A stretch of DNA of 34,721 nt, taken from NCBI GenBank assembly GCA_015231305.1, contig JADGBW010000025.1, positions 1 to 34,721 of the forward strand. Direction: 5' to 3'. Below, one piece after another: positions 1 through 8,603 of this stretch. Each line of letters opens with the position of its first letter. Position 1 is the stretch's first letter. Under the pieces are notes generated by a model, which was not told where the DNA came from, did not search any database, and worked only from the letters and a program-made list of their open reading frames with translations. The position numbers and the translations under genes are program-made. This DNA comes from Magnetococcales bacterium (GTDB taxonomy: Bacteria > Pseudomonadota > Magnetococcia > Magnetococcales > JADFYX01).

Positions 1-27
1 CTAGATTCCCGCCTACGCGGGAATGAC
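1..27. repeat. dRS3/REP-like palindromic repeat unit, cut by window edge
   Basis: Perfect 8-bp inverted repeat ATTCCCGC (5-12) and GCGGGAAT (17-24) around the loop CTAC, flanked by CTAG and GAC. It fits the pattern ATTCCC-N8-GGGAAT known from the dispersed dRS3 repeats of Neisseria and similar small intergenic repeats of other proteobacteria. Related units lie at 9551-9625. It sits downstream of glyA, and the left flank is not visible. Confidence 0.65.
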
Positions 28-119
28 ATGCAACTCTGATTGTGTACAGTTTTTATTTAAAGTCACTATATGTGTATCTTAAAAAAGTATAATCAATACA
101 GTTAATCTTTAATATTTGT

Positions 120-1385
120 TTAAAGATCAGGATAAATTGGATATTTCTTGCAAAGAGCAGTGGCTTGGGCTAAAACCTCAGCCTCAATTTTAGCATCACC
201 ACCATCTGAGACAGTATCCACAATCCGTACAATCATCCGCCCAACTTCTCTAAATGCCTCTTCATCAAAACCACGGGAGGTAGCAGCAGGTGTGCCTAAA
301 CGAATGCCAGAGGTGATAAAAGGGCTGCGAGGATCATTGGGAATAGCATTTTTATTACAGGTTAAACCTGCTCGCTCCAATGCATTTTCTGTATCTTTTC
401 CGGTGATATCACGCGAAGTTAAGTCTACAAGCATAAGGTGGTTATCAGTACCACCAGAAACAATGCGTAAACCACCAGCAACTAGTACTTCTGCTAGAGC
501 TACAGCATTTTTTTTCACCTGTTGGGCATAGGCCTTAAATTCTGGTTGCAGTGCCTCACGAAAAGCCACTGCTTTTGCTGCAATTACATGCTCTAAGGGG
601 CCACCTTGAATACCAGGAAAGATTTTTGAGTTAATCTTTTTAGCAAGTTCTTCATTGTTGGTTAAAATCATTCCACCACGTGGGCCACGCAAGGTCTTAT
701 GTGTTGTGGTAGTAGCAATATCGGCATAGGGAAATGGGCTAGGGTGTTCCCCTGTTGCTACTAGACCTGCAAAATGGGCCATATCAACAACTAAATATGC
801 CCCTACTTCATCGCATATCTTACGAAAGCGGGCAAAGTCGATAACTCGGCTATAGGCAGAAGCACCAGCAATAATTATTTTTGGTTCATGCTCACGGGCC
901 AAGGCCTCAACCTGATCATAATCAATACGTTCAGTTTTAGGGTCAAGACCGTACTGTACAGCTTTAAATACCTGACCGGAAAAATTTGGTTTAGAGCCGT
1001 GGGTTAAATGGCCACCGTCAGCTAATGACATTCCCATGATCATATCCCCTGCTTTGGCTATAGCCAGATAAGCAGCCATATTAGCCTGGGAGCCAGAGTG
1101 GGGTTGCACATTGGCATATTCACAACCAAATAGCTCTTTAGCCCTCTCAATAGCTAGGGATTCTGATTTATCAACAAATTCACAACCGCCATAGTAACGT
1201 TTTTTAGGGTAGCCTTCAGCATATTTGTTGGTCATAACGCTGCCTTGGGCTTCCAAAACTGCACGGCTAACAATATTTTCAGAGGCGATCAACTCGATTT
1301 GTGACTTTTGCCGACCTAGCTCATCTTGAATTGAGTTATAAATTTCCGGGTCAGAAGTTTGAAGATCCGTTGTAAAATCGGACAT
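120..1385 (-). CDS. glyA: Serine hydroxymethyltransferase
   Basis: PLP enzyme that interconverts serine and glycine and charges tetrahydrofolate with one-carbon units in the cytoplasm. The 421-residue length is typical of bacterial GlyA. Seen in the protein: the N-terminal ELIASEN segment (about 31-37), [15 protein letters not shown] (53-67), the VDMAHFAGL stretch (200-208) holding the PLP-contacting Asp and His, and the Schiff-base lysine at about 230 in [14 protein letters not shown]. The ATG at 1385 has AAGGA about 6 nt upstream, which supports the start. It is the last gene of the long minus-strand block, 170 bp after rpiB; the gap holds two hairpins, so it may have its own promoter. Nothing looks broken. 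Confidence 0.97.
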   Translation of the reverse strand: MSDFTTDLQTSDPEIYNSIQDELGRQKSQIELIASENIVSRAVLEAQGSVMTNKYAEGYPKKRYYGGCEFVDKSESLAIERAKELFGCEYANVQPHSGSQANMAAYLAIAKAGDMIMGMSLADGGHLTHGSKPNFSGQVFKAVQYGLDPKTERIDYDQVEALAREHEPKIIIAGASAYSRVIDFARFRKICDEVGAYLVVDMAHFAGLVATGEHPSPFPYADIATTTTHKTLRGPRGGMILTNNEELAKKINSKIFPGIQGGPLEHVIAAKAVAFREALQPEFKAYAQQVKKNAVALAEVLVAGGLRIVSGGTDNHLMLVDLTSRDITGKDTENALERAGLTCNKNAIPNDPRSPFITSGIRLGTPAATSRGFDEEAFREVGRMIVRIVDTVSDGGDAKIEAEVLAQATALCKKYPIYPDL

Positions 1386-1430
1386 AAAAAATCCTTAAAA
1401 AAAAGAGTAAAAAAAACGTCTATAGGGGGC

Positions 1431-1476
1431 TGAGGGCTATTTATAGTCCTCAACAAGGTTTGGGGTATCATCCCAA
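1431..1476 (-). other. Two hairpins in the rpiB-glyA gap
   Basis: Two inverted repeats: 1431-1440/1443-1452 (TGAGG-x-CTAT arms, one mismatch that is G-U on the plus strand) and 1460-1465/1471-1476 (TTGGG arms, loop TATCA). On the minus strand they lie before glyA, and a T-run follows about 14 nt after the second hairpin to be transcribed. They could be an imperfect terminator for rpiB or leader structure for glyA. The elements of a glycine riboswitch were not recognised. Confidence 0.35.
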
Positions 1477-1555
1477 GTTTTTACTGTAAAGCCAAAAAAA
1501 GTAACGGCAAAAATATAAAATAAAAACACTACTTAACCAAAACTAAAAAGCGCAA

Positions 1556-1987
1556 CTAAATCTCAATTTTATCCAGTCGACGTTGATGGCGACCACCTTC
1601 AAATTCTTCAGACAACCAAACATCAACAATACCCAAAGCAGTTGCAACTCCAGTAGTACGCGCACCAAGTATCAGAACATTGGCATCGTTATGCTGCCGT
1701 GACATTCTAGCGGTGTATTCATCATGGCAAAGCGCACCACGTATACCCTTAAAGCGATTAGCAGAAATAGACATGCCCAAGCCAGTTCCACAAAGCAATA
1801 TACCTCTATCGGCCTCGTTGGCTAAAATAGCACTGCACAGTTTTTGTGCATAGGCAGGATAATCCACCGATTCATCATTATCAACTCCAAGGTTAATAAT
1901 TTTATAGCCAGTCTTTTCTTCAAGATGTTTTATAATTTCTTTTTTTAAAACAAAAGCACCGTGATCACCAGCAAGTATAATTCTCAT
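1556..1987 (-). CDS. rpiB: Ribose-5-phosphate isomerase B (RpiB/LacAB family)
   Basis: Interconverts ribose-5-phosphate and ribulose-5-phosphate in the pentose phosphate and Calvin-type pathways. At 143 residues it has the normal RpiB length. Seen: the N-terminal AGDHGAF with Asp8-His9, the active-site loop LCGTGLGMSISANR with catalytic Cys at about 66, and RQHNDANVLILGAR with His99 and Asn100. The ATG at 1987 is preceded by AAAGGA at good spacing. It follows the DUF2062 gene by 21 bp and is probably cotranscribed with it. The enzyme links to the transketolase at 20405-22399 by pathway, not by operon. RpiB and LacA/LacB are close relatives; the lone gene and the lack of lactose genes favour RpiB. 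Confidence 0.95.
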   Translation of the reverse strand: MRIILAGDHGAFVLKKEIIKHLEEKTGYKIINLGVDNDESVDYPAYAQKLCSAILANEADRGILLCGTGLGMSISANRFKGIRGALCHDEYTARMSRQHNDANVLILGARTTGVATALGIVDVWLSEEFEGGRHQRRLDKIEI

Positions 1988-2008
1988 ATATATCCTTTAT
2001 TTAAAAGT

Positions 2009-2548
2009 CTATGCTTTTCCATATTTTTGGCGAGCCAGCTTCATTCTTTTCATACGTCTATGTCGGGTTAGCTCAACAAATTTGTATGTAGCCCAATAAC
2101 CTATTACTGCTGCAAGTGGTGCTAAAATTACAGCACCAAATAAAATTGGTACAATTATGTTACTCATATCATTAGCTAGGGCATCTAAGCTTAAACCTTC
2201 TAAGGAAAGCTTGGTGGAGGTGTCACGGGTTATACCTAGTAACTCCATAATCCAACCACCCAATGTATAGTCTGCCCAGAAAAAAACGGGAAAAGTTGCT
2301 GGGTTTCCTATAAGGCTACTTATCCAAGATGCTAGCTTAGAGCCACCAAATACAATGCACATTATAGTACATAAAATAAGGTGGAACCCTAAAAATGGTG
2401 TAAAAGATACAAAAATTCCCCATGCAGAACCCAATGCTATTGCTCCAGGGTCTTCTGCCAACCTATGCAAGCGAATTAAATGGTAGCGAAAAAAATGTTT
2501 CAATACCCTTTTTTTCCGCTCCGGTGTTGTTGGCTTTAATTCCGCCAC
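2009..2548 (-). CDS. DUF2062 family membrane protein
   Basis: A 179-residue inner-membrane protein of the DUF2062 family, whose function is not established. Seen: a basic N-terminus (KPTTPERKKR), hydrophobic stretches at about 40-70, 85-105 and 130-155, the family-type GxxxGxFVSFTPFLGFH segment at about 42-56, and the ISSLIGNPATFPVFFWADY motif (NP at about 82-83). The C-terminus is basic. The start is GTG at 2548 with a purine-rich AAGAGAG upstream; no better ATG precedes the conserved region. It lies between lapB and rpiB in the same operon. Its neighbours suggest an envelope role, but that is only context. Confidence 0.85.
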   Translation of the reverse strand: MAELKPTTPERKKRVLKHFFRYHLIRLHRLAEDPGAIALGSAWGIFVSFTPFLGFHLILCTIMCIVFGGSKLASWISSLIGNPATFPVFFWADYTLGGWIMELLGITRDTSTKLSLEGLSLDALANDMSNIIVPILFGAVILAPLAAVIGYWATYKFVELTRHRRMKRMKLARQKYGKA

Positions 2549-2571
2549 AAAAATCTCTCTTAATTAATGAT

Positions 2572-2605
2572 CTTAGGTCTGTACCGTTATGGTACACACC
2601 TTAAG
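2572..2605. other. Extended imperfect hairpin between lapB and DUF2062 gene
   Basis: Inverted repeat with inner arms GTACC (2581-2585) and GGTAC (2591-2595), loop GTTAT, and outer arms CTTAGGT (2572-2578) and ACCTTAAG (2598-2605) with one bulged base. No T-run follows on either strand, so it is not a classical terminator. It may be a processing or attenuation structure in the lapB-DUF2062 message. Confidence 0.4.
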
Positions 2606-2626
2606 TAAAAGCAAATCTAGTTTTAC

Positions 2627-3817
2627 CTATAAAGGCTCCATATTGTCCCATTGATGACACTGGGGACACTTCCAGTATATATCCTGTGCTTTAAAACCGC
2701 ACTGGGTACATTGAAAAACAGGTTGCCGGGAGAGTTGATGGTCCAAGCATCGCTGGGAAACACCTACTGCCTCTTGCCAACGATTCATTCTGCTTAGCAT
2801 TAATATCAACTGTTTAGCAACCCCAACAGCACCAGGATGCTGCCTAGTGCCTATTCGTAAAACATCTATAGCTTCATCATATCGCTCTCTCTCCTCAAGA
2901 TATCTACTCCAAAGAGAAATTAAGCGAGTTGAAGCTGATGGACCATTGACCGCTTTGACCATAAATTTTTCAAATCCTTCAGTATCACCTTGATCGGTAT
3001 ACGCCCTAAGGAGAGAATCTACTACCAAAAAAAAGTGGGTGGGGCGAGTTTTTTGTAAAGTTGCAAAACTTTTTATTGCCGCACTTGTTTGACCATGCTG
3101 TAACTGGGCCTCACCTAATAAACGATAACCTTCTACACAACCAGGAAAAATTCGAACGGCACTGCGATAACGATCAATGGCTGACTCCTCATCTTCAGGA
3201 GTTCCACCCTCTACCTGTTCTTGGCCAATACGCAACAAAAGATGAGCCTCTCGCCGTGGGTCTTGGTTTCCTGTAACCTTTTTGTGCCTCTGTAAAACCT
3301 GAAGAGCCATATCCCAACGGCCTTCACTTTCGTGGAGCATTAATAAACTTGCTAAAGTACGAGAATGGTCAGGATCAACACTTAAAACCTGACGACAGGC
3401 TTCAACAGCCCTATCAACAAAACCACCCTGCCGATAATCTTCTGCTAGTTCATAAAGTGCTGAGGTGCGGTGAGCGGTAGTAAGGTTGGGCCTAGCTATA
3501 ATATTTTGGTGTATGCGAATGGCTCGTCCAACTTCACCACGGGAACGAAAAAGGTTGCCCAAAGAGAGATGAATTTCAACTGTTTCTGAATTAATTCTAA
3601 CTACTTTAACAAACTCTTCTATAGCCTTATCTTGCTCATCTGAGAGTAGATAGTTTAGACCACGATAGTAGAAGGCTGATTCACGGTGCTCTTCTAATTT
3701 TTCATGATAACGCGCCTCTGCATCACGTCCTAAGCGATAAGCTGAACGAAAAATCACCGCACTGACTGTAACAGCCAAAGCTGCCCAACCAATCAGATAA
3801 GGGAGATCATTTGCCAT
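2627..3817 (-). CDS. lapB: Lipopolysaccharide assembly protein B (TPR protein, YciM)
   Basis: LapB is an inner-membrane-anchored cytoplasmic TPR protein. In enterics it acts with the protease FtsH to control LpxC turnover and so the rate of lipid A synthesis. Seen: one N-terminal membrane segment (about 5-25), the family signature YYRGLNYLL (about 50-58), a long helical TPR region to about 355, and a C-terminal rubredoxin-like zinc ribbon with Cys at 370, 373, 384 and 387 (C-x2-C-x10-C-x2-C). The 396-residue length matches E. coli LapB (389). The ATG at 3817 lies 12 bp after lapA, the classical lapA-lapB pair. All four metal cysteines and the anchor are present, so it should be functional. 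Confidence 0.95.
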   Translation of the reverse strand: MANDLPYLIGWAALAVTVSAVIFRSAYRLGRDAEARYHEKLEEHRESAFYYRGLNYLLSDEQDKAIEEFVKVVRINSETVEIHLSLGNLFRSRGEVGRAIRIHQNIIARPNLTTAHRTSALYELAEDYRQGGFVDRAVEACRQVLSVDPDHSRTLASLLMLHESEGRWDMALQVLQRHKKVTGNQDPRREAHLLLRIGQEQVEGGTPEDEESAIDRYRSAVRIFPGCVEGYRLLGEAQLQHGQTSAAIKSFATLQKTRPTHFFLVVDSLLRAYTDQGDTEGFEKFMVKAVNGPSASTRLISLWSRYLEERERYDEAIDVLRIGTRQHPGAVGVAKQLILMLSRMNRWQEAVGVSQRCLDHQLSRQPVFQCTQCGFKAQDIYWKCPQCHQWDNMEPL

Positions 3818-3829
3818 AGTGTATCCGGG

Positions 3830-4135
3830 TTATAACTGTGTATCGTTATCCAATGGAAGGTTGCGTAAATTTGTCAACTCCTCAGCTAGTTCGCTGTTTT
3901 TGCTCTGCATATCTTCCAAGCGTTTTTTATATTTAAGCTTTTTAAACCAAGCCGAAATAACTCCTAATAAAAAGCCTAAAAAAAGAGGCACAAAGGTAAG
4001 CACAAAAAGAGGAACACCCGTAACAACAAAACCACCAGGTACAGTAACATCAACCTGATTTTGGTTTGAAAGGGCAAACAAAACTGCAAATGAAGTCAGG
4101 ATGAAAATAAAAGTTATGTTTAATAATCCAGACAT
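3830..4135 (-). CDS. lapA: Lipopolysaccharide assembly protein A (LapA, YciS-type)
   Basis: Small inner-membrane protein of 101 residues, partner of LapB in lipopolysaccharide assembly. Seen: two hydrophobic segments (about 5-23 and 43-63) joined by the family motif ALSNQNQVDVTV, then a charged coiled-coil-like C-terminus (about 65-95, KKLKYKKRLEDMQSK). This two-helix plus coiled-coil plan is that of the LapA domain. The ATG at 4135 has a weak AAGAG upstream. It is 12 bp before lapB and is separated from ihfB by 264 bp holding a terminator and a long palindrome, so lapAB may have its own promoter. Confidence 0.9.
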   Translation of the reverse strand: MSGLLNITFIFILTSFAVLFALSNQNQVDVTVPGGFVVTGVPLFVLTFVPLFLGFLLGVISAWFKKLKYKKRLEDMQSKNSELAEELTNLRNLPLDNDTQL

Positions 4136-4242
4136 AGTGTTGCTCTTTTTAAGTTAAAAATACCCGGATAGTGCAGGAGTTTGGCGCATTTTAAAGATGT
4201 GGGTCAAAAAAGCAGGCTGAGATATTGATATATATTTTAAGC

Positions 4243-4268
4243 AAAAAAACCGTCTAACTATGGACGAT
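4243..4268 (-). terminator. Intrinsic terminator after ihfB
   Basis: On the minus strand a stem ATCGTC/GACGGT (4268-4263 with 4254-4249, one T-G wobble) with an 8-nt loop is followed directly by seven T (4249-4243). It sits 132 bp past the ihfB stop and about 110 bp before lapA, and would separate rpsA-ihfB transcription from lapAB. Confidence 0.6.
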
Positions 4269-4324
4269 CTTAATTTACATTCCAATTAGGTGTTTATTTA
4301 ACGACCCAATCGGTAAAAGCGCAC

Positions 4325-4369
4325 TTTAAACCTGTCTAGGCAGTTTCAAACTGCCTAGACAGGTTTAAA
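4325..4369. repeat. Perfect 45-bp palindrome between ihfB and lapA
   Basis: Arms 4325-4346 and 4348-4369 are exact reverse complements over 22 bp around a single base (C4347). The core reads CCTGTCTAGGCAG. It begins about 30 bp past the ihfB stop. No T-run follows on either strand, so it differs from a standard terminator. It could be a very stable RNA hairpin protecting the rpsA-ihfB 3' end, a protein-binding site or a mobile palindrome. Confidence 0.85.
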
Positions 4370-4399
4370 AAATGTAGTTCAAGTTAATAAGGTGTTGAG

Positions 4400-4675
4400 T
4401 TAACCGTCAACTCTTTCCCGCAACTCTTTACCTGCTTTAAAAAACATAACCCTTTTAGCTTCAACCATTACCTGATCACCAGTTTTTGGATTACGTCCCT
4501 CACGAGAACGGCGTTCCTTAAGGCCAAAACTGCCAAAGCCACGAAGCTCTACACGTCTGCCCTGCTCTAAAGACATGCTAATTTCTTCAAATACTGTGTT
4601 TACAACTGTTTCCGCATCTTTTCTTGAAAGATTTTTTTGACGGGAAAGGGCATTTATTAACGCTGATTTTGTCAT
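4400..4675 (-). CDS. ihfB: Integration host factor subunit beta
   Basis: DNA-bending nucleoid protein of the HU/IHF family, expected to pair with IHF alpha encoded elsewhere. The 91-residue form begins MTKSALINAL like classical IhfB. Seen: the RVELRGFGSF core (41-50) and the beta-arm tip GRNPKTGD (60-67) with the intercalating Pro63. I chose the ATG at 4675 because GAGG lies about 9 nt upstream and homology begins there. An in-frame start at 4753 would add 26 residues that match no family member and overlap the rpsA terminator. It follows rpsA as in many gamma-proteobacteria. IHF beta is preferred over HU from rpsA linkage and the MTKSALI start. Confidence 0.95.
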   Translation of the reverse strand: MTKSALINALSRQKNLSRKDAETVVNTVFEEISMSLEQGRRVELRGFGSFGLKERRSREGRNPKTGDQVMVEAKRVMFFKAGKELRERVDG

Positions 4676-4729
4676 GTCGGCAACCTCAATTAAAGCAAAG
4701 AATACTTTTGAATAATATATAGATTTAGC

Positions 4730-4769
4730 AAAATTAGTTGGACCGGGCAACACTTAACCCGGCCCAACT
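4730..4769 (-). terminator. Intrinsic terminator or attenuator after rpsA
   Basis: Read on the minus strand, arms 4769-4758 and 4747-4736 pair over 12 bp (AGTTGG-G-CCGGG with CCCGG-T-CCAACT). The single mismatch is A-C on the plus strand but G-U on the minus, so the structure is best in minus-strand RNA. A short T-rich tract (AATTTTG) follows. It lies between the rpsA stop and the ihfB start and may set a lower ihfB level. Confidence 0.6.
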
Positions 4770-4786
4770 AAGAAAAAAAATTAAAA

Positions 4787-6505
4787 TCAACCCTCAGCTT
4801 TCTTCTCAAAAGCCTTGCTCAAAGCTTCACTTAAACTACTAATTCCACCAACTTCTTCTTTGTCTGCACTGTACTCTTTAATGGTTTGACGCTCTTCTGC
4901 TGCATTCAAAGCCTTAACAGATACAGCAACTTTACGTTTTTGACGATCAATAGCAGAGATAATAACCTCACACTCAGAACCAGGAGTTAAGCTTGTACCT
5001 TCAGGATCATCACGTGAGAACTCTTGCTTGCGTAGTAGGCCTTCAACTTGCTCTGAAAGCGTAATAACATAGCCAGTACCAGCAGCTTCTTTAACTGTGC
5101 CAACAACCTTAGTACCTTTAGGGTTAGCGTCAACCCATACACTCCACTCGTCAGGGTTAGCTTGTTTAAGACCCAAGGAGATACGCTCTTTTTCAGGATC
5201 AAGAGAAAGAACAACTGCTTCTACCTCTGAGCCACGTTGAAACTCTTTTAGAGCCTCTTCACCTGTTACGGAATCCCAGCTAACATCAGAGAGATGTACT
5301 AGCCCATCAATATCACCCTCAAGGCCGATAAACAGACCAAATTCAGTGATATTTTTAATTTCGCCAGTTACTGGTGTGCCAATTGGGTTGTTATCAGCAA
5401 ATGCCTGCCATGGGTTCTCCATACACTGTTTAAGACCCAAGGAGATACGGCGACGATCACCATCAACATCAAGTACTACAACTTCAACTTCTTGGCCTAC
5501 TTCTAGTAGTTTTGATGGATGTACATTTTTCTTTGTCCATGCAAGTTCAGAAACATGAGCCAGACCTTCAACACCAGACTCCATTTCAACAAACGCGCCA
5601 TAATCGGTAATATTGGTAACATGACCACGGAACTTAGCACCAGAAGGATATTTAACGCTGATACCTTCCCATGGATCTGTTTGCAGTTGTTTCATGCCGA
5701 GAGAGATACGCTGGGTTTCAGCATTAAATTTAATAACCTGAACCGAAACAGTATCGCCAACAGTAACAACACTGCTTGGATGCTTAACTCGTTTCCAGGA
5801 CATATCGGTGATATGTAATAGACCGTCTAGACCACCTAAATCAACAAAAGCACCATAATCGGTGATATTTTTAACAATACCATCGAGGATCATACCTTCA
5901 TGGAGAGTCTCAAGAAGTGCAGAACGAGCATTTTCACGCTGTTTCTCAATGACAGCACGACGGGAGACAACAATGTTGCCACGACGACGATCCATTTTGA
6001 GAATATCAAAAGGTTGGTCTTCTTCTTGTAAACGAATAATATCATGAACCGGACGAACATCTACCTGTGAGCCGGGCAAGAATGCTGACAAGGTATTAAG
6101 ATCAACAGTATAGCCGCCCTTAACCTTACCAAGTATCCGACCGTGGACAATAAGTTTGTCCTCAAAGGCTTTCTCCAAGTTAACCCAAGCCTCTTCCCGT
6201 TTTGCCTTCTCACGAGAGAGCACTGCAAGCCCTTGATCATCTTCGCATCGCTCAACGAAAACATCGATAGAGTCACCAACTTCCAAGGATAAATTACCAT
6301 CAATATCGAGAAATTCACGAACGGTCAGACGACCTTCGGATTTTAACCCAACATCGATAATAAACTCTTCACCCTCACGTTGTATGATCTTACCTGAGAC
6401 CACCTGTCCTTCTTTTCCCACCCCTTTGCTAAAGGACTCCTCTAGTAAAGCACTAAAATCCTCATCAGCAATTTCGGAATCGTCCGCCTGGAAATCAACA
6501 GCCAC
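4787..6505 (-). CDS. rpsA: 30S ribosomal protein S1
   Basis: Binds mRNA on the 30S subunit and helps start translation on structured or weakly Shine-Dalgarno messages. The 572 residues hold six S1 RNA-binding domains at about 32-98, 117-183, 204-272, 289-359, 376-446 and 463-531. Domains 3-5 carry the ITDYGAFV or ITEFGLFI core and end in RISLGLKQ or RISLGMKQ. The first two domains are more divergent, as is usual for ribosome-binding domains. The start is GTG at 6505 with AAGG about 10 nt upstream. It lies 67 bp after cmk and 111 bp before ihfB, the common cmk-rpsA-ihfB order. A 23-bp stretch is repeated exactly at 5163-5185 and 5427-5449. Confidence 0.97.
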   Translation of the reverse strand: MAVDFQADDSEIADEDFSALLEESFSKGVGKEGQVVSGKIIQREGEEFIIDVGLKSEGRLTVREFLDIDGNLSLEVGDSIDVFVERCEDDQGLAVLSREKAKREEAWVNLEKAFEDKLIVHGRILGKVKGGYTVDLNTLSAFLPGSQVDVRPVHDIIRLQEEDQPFDILKMDRRRGNIVVSRRAVIEKQRENARSALLETLHEGMILDGIVKNITDYGAFVDLGGLDGLLHITDMSWKRVKHPSSVVTVGDTVSVQVIKFNAETQRISLGMKQLQTDPWEGISVKYPSGAKFRGHVTNITDYGAFVEMESGVEGLAHVSELAWTKKNVHPSKLLEVGQEVEVVVLDVDGDRRRISLGLKQCMENPWQAFADNNPIGTPVTGEIKNITEFGLFIGLEGDIDGLVHLSDVSWDSVTGEEALKEFQRGSEVEAVVLSLDPEKERISLGLKQANPDEWSVWVDANPKGTKVVGTVKEAAGTGYVITLSEQVEGLLRKQEFSRDDPEGTSLTPGSECEVIISAIDRQKRKVAVSVKALNAAEERQTIKEYSADKEEVGGISSLSEALSKAFEKKAEG

Positions 6506-6572
6506 TGTGTGTACACCTTCGTTTGTATGATAACTTATTTTTTAATAAAAAATTAAGGAAAGTTACCAAATG

Positions 6573-7286
6573 TTATCGGGGCTTATTCCCCACCAACTTA
6601 TCAACTAATTTAACTACGCAATCTATACTTTCTTCCAATGTTAACAAGGTTGTATCAACATGGTGAGCATCTTTTGCAGATGCTAAAGGAGCATGGGCTC
6701 TACTCTCATCCCTAGCGTCACGTTCCGCCATCATATCGCGTATCTTGTGGAAACTAACAGTTTCTCCCTTACCTTGCAACTCCAAAGACCTACGTTTTGC
6801 TCTTTCTTCTAAACTTGCAGTTAAAAACACCTTAAGATCAGCATCAGGCCAGACCACTGTTCCGGTATCTCGACCATCAAGAATTATATTTTTCTCACCG
6901 CCATAACGTCTCTGAAAAGTCAAAAGAGCAGAGCGCACTTGAGGTACGGCGGCAACTAATGATGCCTTTTTTCCTACTTGCTCTTCGCGCAGGTTAATAC
7001 TTACATCTTTTCCGGCTAAAAATGCCCTAAAACCTTCACCAGCAACAAAACGAAACTCAAATGGCATATTGCCTGCCAGCTTGCCTAACTGCTCATCATC
7101 GGTAACATCATTTTGCAGAGCTAAAAGTGCCACCCCACGATAGATAGACCCTGTATCTAGGTAACTAAAGCCAAACTTAGTAGCAACTGCACGACAAATT
7201 GCCCCTTTTCCAGCTCCAGCAGGGCCATCTACTGCAACTACAAAACGTGAACCTTTGGCAATCTTTTCTGGCAGTTGTTTAACCAT
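6573..7286 (-). CDS. cmk: Cytidylate kinase
   Basis: Phosphorylates CMP and dCMP with ATP in pyrimidine salvage. Seen: the Walker A loop GPAGAGKG (21-28), the nucleotide-binding LDTGSIYRGVALL (about 43-55), and LDGRDTGTVVWPDADLKVFLTAS followed by the lid ERAKRR; these are the standard Cmk blocks in order, with Thr where many family members have Ile in LDGRDIG. The 237-residue length is normal. Its ATG begins at the base after the aroA stop, so translation is probably coupled. It precedes rpsA, a widely conserved pairing. Confidence 0.95.
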   Translation of the reverse strand: MVKQLPEKIAKGSRFVVAVDGPAGAGKGAICRAVATKFGFSYLDTGSIYRGVALLALQNDVTDDEQLGKLAGNMPFEFRFVAGEGFRAFLAGKDVSINLREEQVGKKASLVAAVPQVRSALLTFQRRYGGEKNIILDGRDTGTVVWPDADLKVFLTASLEERAKRRSLELQGKGETVSFHKIRDMMAERDARDESRAHAPLASAKDAHHVDTTLLTLEESIDCVVKLVDKLVGNKPR

Positions 7287-8603
7287 TTAACCACTCCACT
7301 CAATATCTGCTCCTAGGCTCGCCATTAAGTCAGCATAACCGGGAAAAGAGGTATTAATATTGCCACAGCCCAATACTTTTACAGGTTTTTTACTTACCAG
7401 GCCAGCTACAGATAAACTCATGGCAATTCTATGGTCGGTGTGTGACTTAACAGTAGCTCCACCTGCCAACCTTTCCCATAGGCCATTTATCATAACTCCA
7501 TCAGGTAGCTCTTCTAATGCAACACCCAGCTTGCTTAACCCTTCAACCATGGCGGAGATCCGGTCGCTCTCTTTTACCCGTAACTCATCGGCCCCTTCTA
7601 ACACTGTTTTACCTTCTGCCAAGGCTGCTGCAACAAAAAATACGGGGAACTCATCAATGGCTCTTGGGATTACACTCTCAGGAACAGTGATACCTTTTAG
7701 TTGAGAATGGCGAACCCTTAAGTCAGCTACTGGCTCTCCCCCCTCTTCTCTTGGGTTAAGCTGCTGTATCTGCCCACCCATTTTTATAAGAAGATCCAAT
7801 AAGCCAGTTCTGGTTGGATTAATGCCGACTCCTTCTATAACAATATCAGAATCAGGAACCAAAAGTGCTGCAACCATGGGAAAAGCTGCACTGGAGATAT
7901 CTCCCGGTACAACAATTTTCTGTCCCACGAGATCAGGCCAGCCATCAATGGTTACCTTTAACCCTTCCCGCTGTATCTGTGCCCCAAATGCTTCTAACAT
8001 CCTCTCGGTATGGTCACGAGAAAGAGCAGGCTCAGTTACACTTGTCTCACCTGCTGTGTTTAAACCAGCCAACAGTATAGCTGTCTTAACCTGCGCCGAA
8101 GCTACAGGGCTAATATAATCTAGGGGAATCAACTCTTGGCCTTCAATGACCAAAGGGGCCAGTTTGCCACCATTGCGACCAGATATTTTAGCACCCATTT
8201 TGCGCAGTGGATTTACAACCCTGCCCATGGGCCTGCCCCGTAAACTCTCATCACCACTAATAACTGAAAAAAATGGTTGGCTAGCTAAAAGTCCAGTTAT
8301 AAGGCGCATAGCAGTACCAGAATTGCCCATATCAAGAACATCATTGGGTTCTGCCAAGCCATCAAGACCCACACCTTGAATACGATAAGAGCCAGCCTCT
8401 ATACGTTCAATATCCACCCCCATAGCCCTAAAAGCTGCGATAGTACGCAGAACATCTTCACCTTCTAACAGCTTTTTAACCACAGTTTCACCTGTAGCTA
8501 GTGCACCAAAAATAATAGCCCGGTGGGATATGGATTTATCCCCAGGGATGGTAATCCGCCCTGTTAAGGGCTTTGACTCTTTGGCTATTAAATTATTGAG
8601 CAT
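7287..8603 (-). CDS. aroA: 3-phosphoshikimate 1-carboxyvinyltransferase (EPSP synthase)
   Basis: Joins phosphoenolpyruvate to shikimate-3-phosphate, the sixth step of the shikimate pathway. The 438 residues show PGDKSISHRA (20-29, Lys23), GNSGTAMR (93-100), RPMGRVVNPLRKMGA, SAQVKTAILLAGLN (169-182), IDEFP with Asp317, and RVKESDR (342-348). SAQVK, SRDHTE and NPTRTG resemble class II enzymes (CP4 type) rather than E. coli AroA. The residue matching the CP4 resistance alanine is Gly96, so inhibitor response cannot be read from sequence. Its ATG shares one base with the tyrA stop (TAATG) and its stop abuts cmk, so the three genes are tightly coupled. Confidence 0.96.
   Translation of the reverse strand: MLNNLIAKESKPLTGRITIPGDKSISHRAIIFGALATGETVVKKLLEGEDVLRTIAAFRAMGVDIERIEAGSYRIQGVGLDGLAEPNDVLDMGNSGTAMRLITGLLASQPFFSVISGDESLRGRPMGRVVNPLRKMGAKISGRNGGKLAPLVIEGQELIPLDYISPVASAQVKTAILLAGLNTAGETSVTEPALSRDHTERMLEAFGAQIQREGLKVTIDGWPDLVGQKIVVPGDISSAAFPMVAALLVPDSDIVIEGVGINPTRTGLLDLLIKMGGQIQQLNPREEGGEPVADLRVRHSQLKGITVPESVIPRAIDEFPVFFVAAALAEGKTVLEGADELRVKESDRISAMVEGLSKLGVALEELPDGVMINGLWERLAGGATVKSHTDHRIAMSLSVAGLVSKKPVKVLGCGNINTSFPGYADLMASLGADIEWSG

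Noticed and set aside
148-531. Plus-strand open frame inside glyA
   Set aside because: It is antisense to a well-conserved gene and has no ribosome site or recognisable domain; the same holds for other antisense frames across the window.
1386-1555. Glycine riboswitch upstream of glyA
   Set aside because: Hairpins are present, but the conserved aptamer elements were not recognised.
4676-4753. N-terminal extension of ihfB to 4753
   Set aside because: Adds 26 residues absent from the family, overlaps the rpsA terminator hairpin, and has no ribosome site; ATG 4675 has GAGG.
5519-5818. Plus-strand frame inside rpsA
   Set aside because: Antisense shadow of S1 domains, with no promoter or ribosome site seen.
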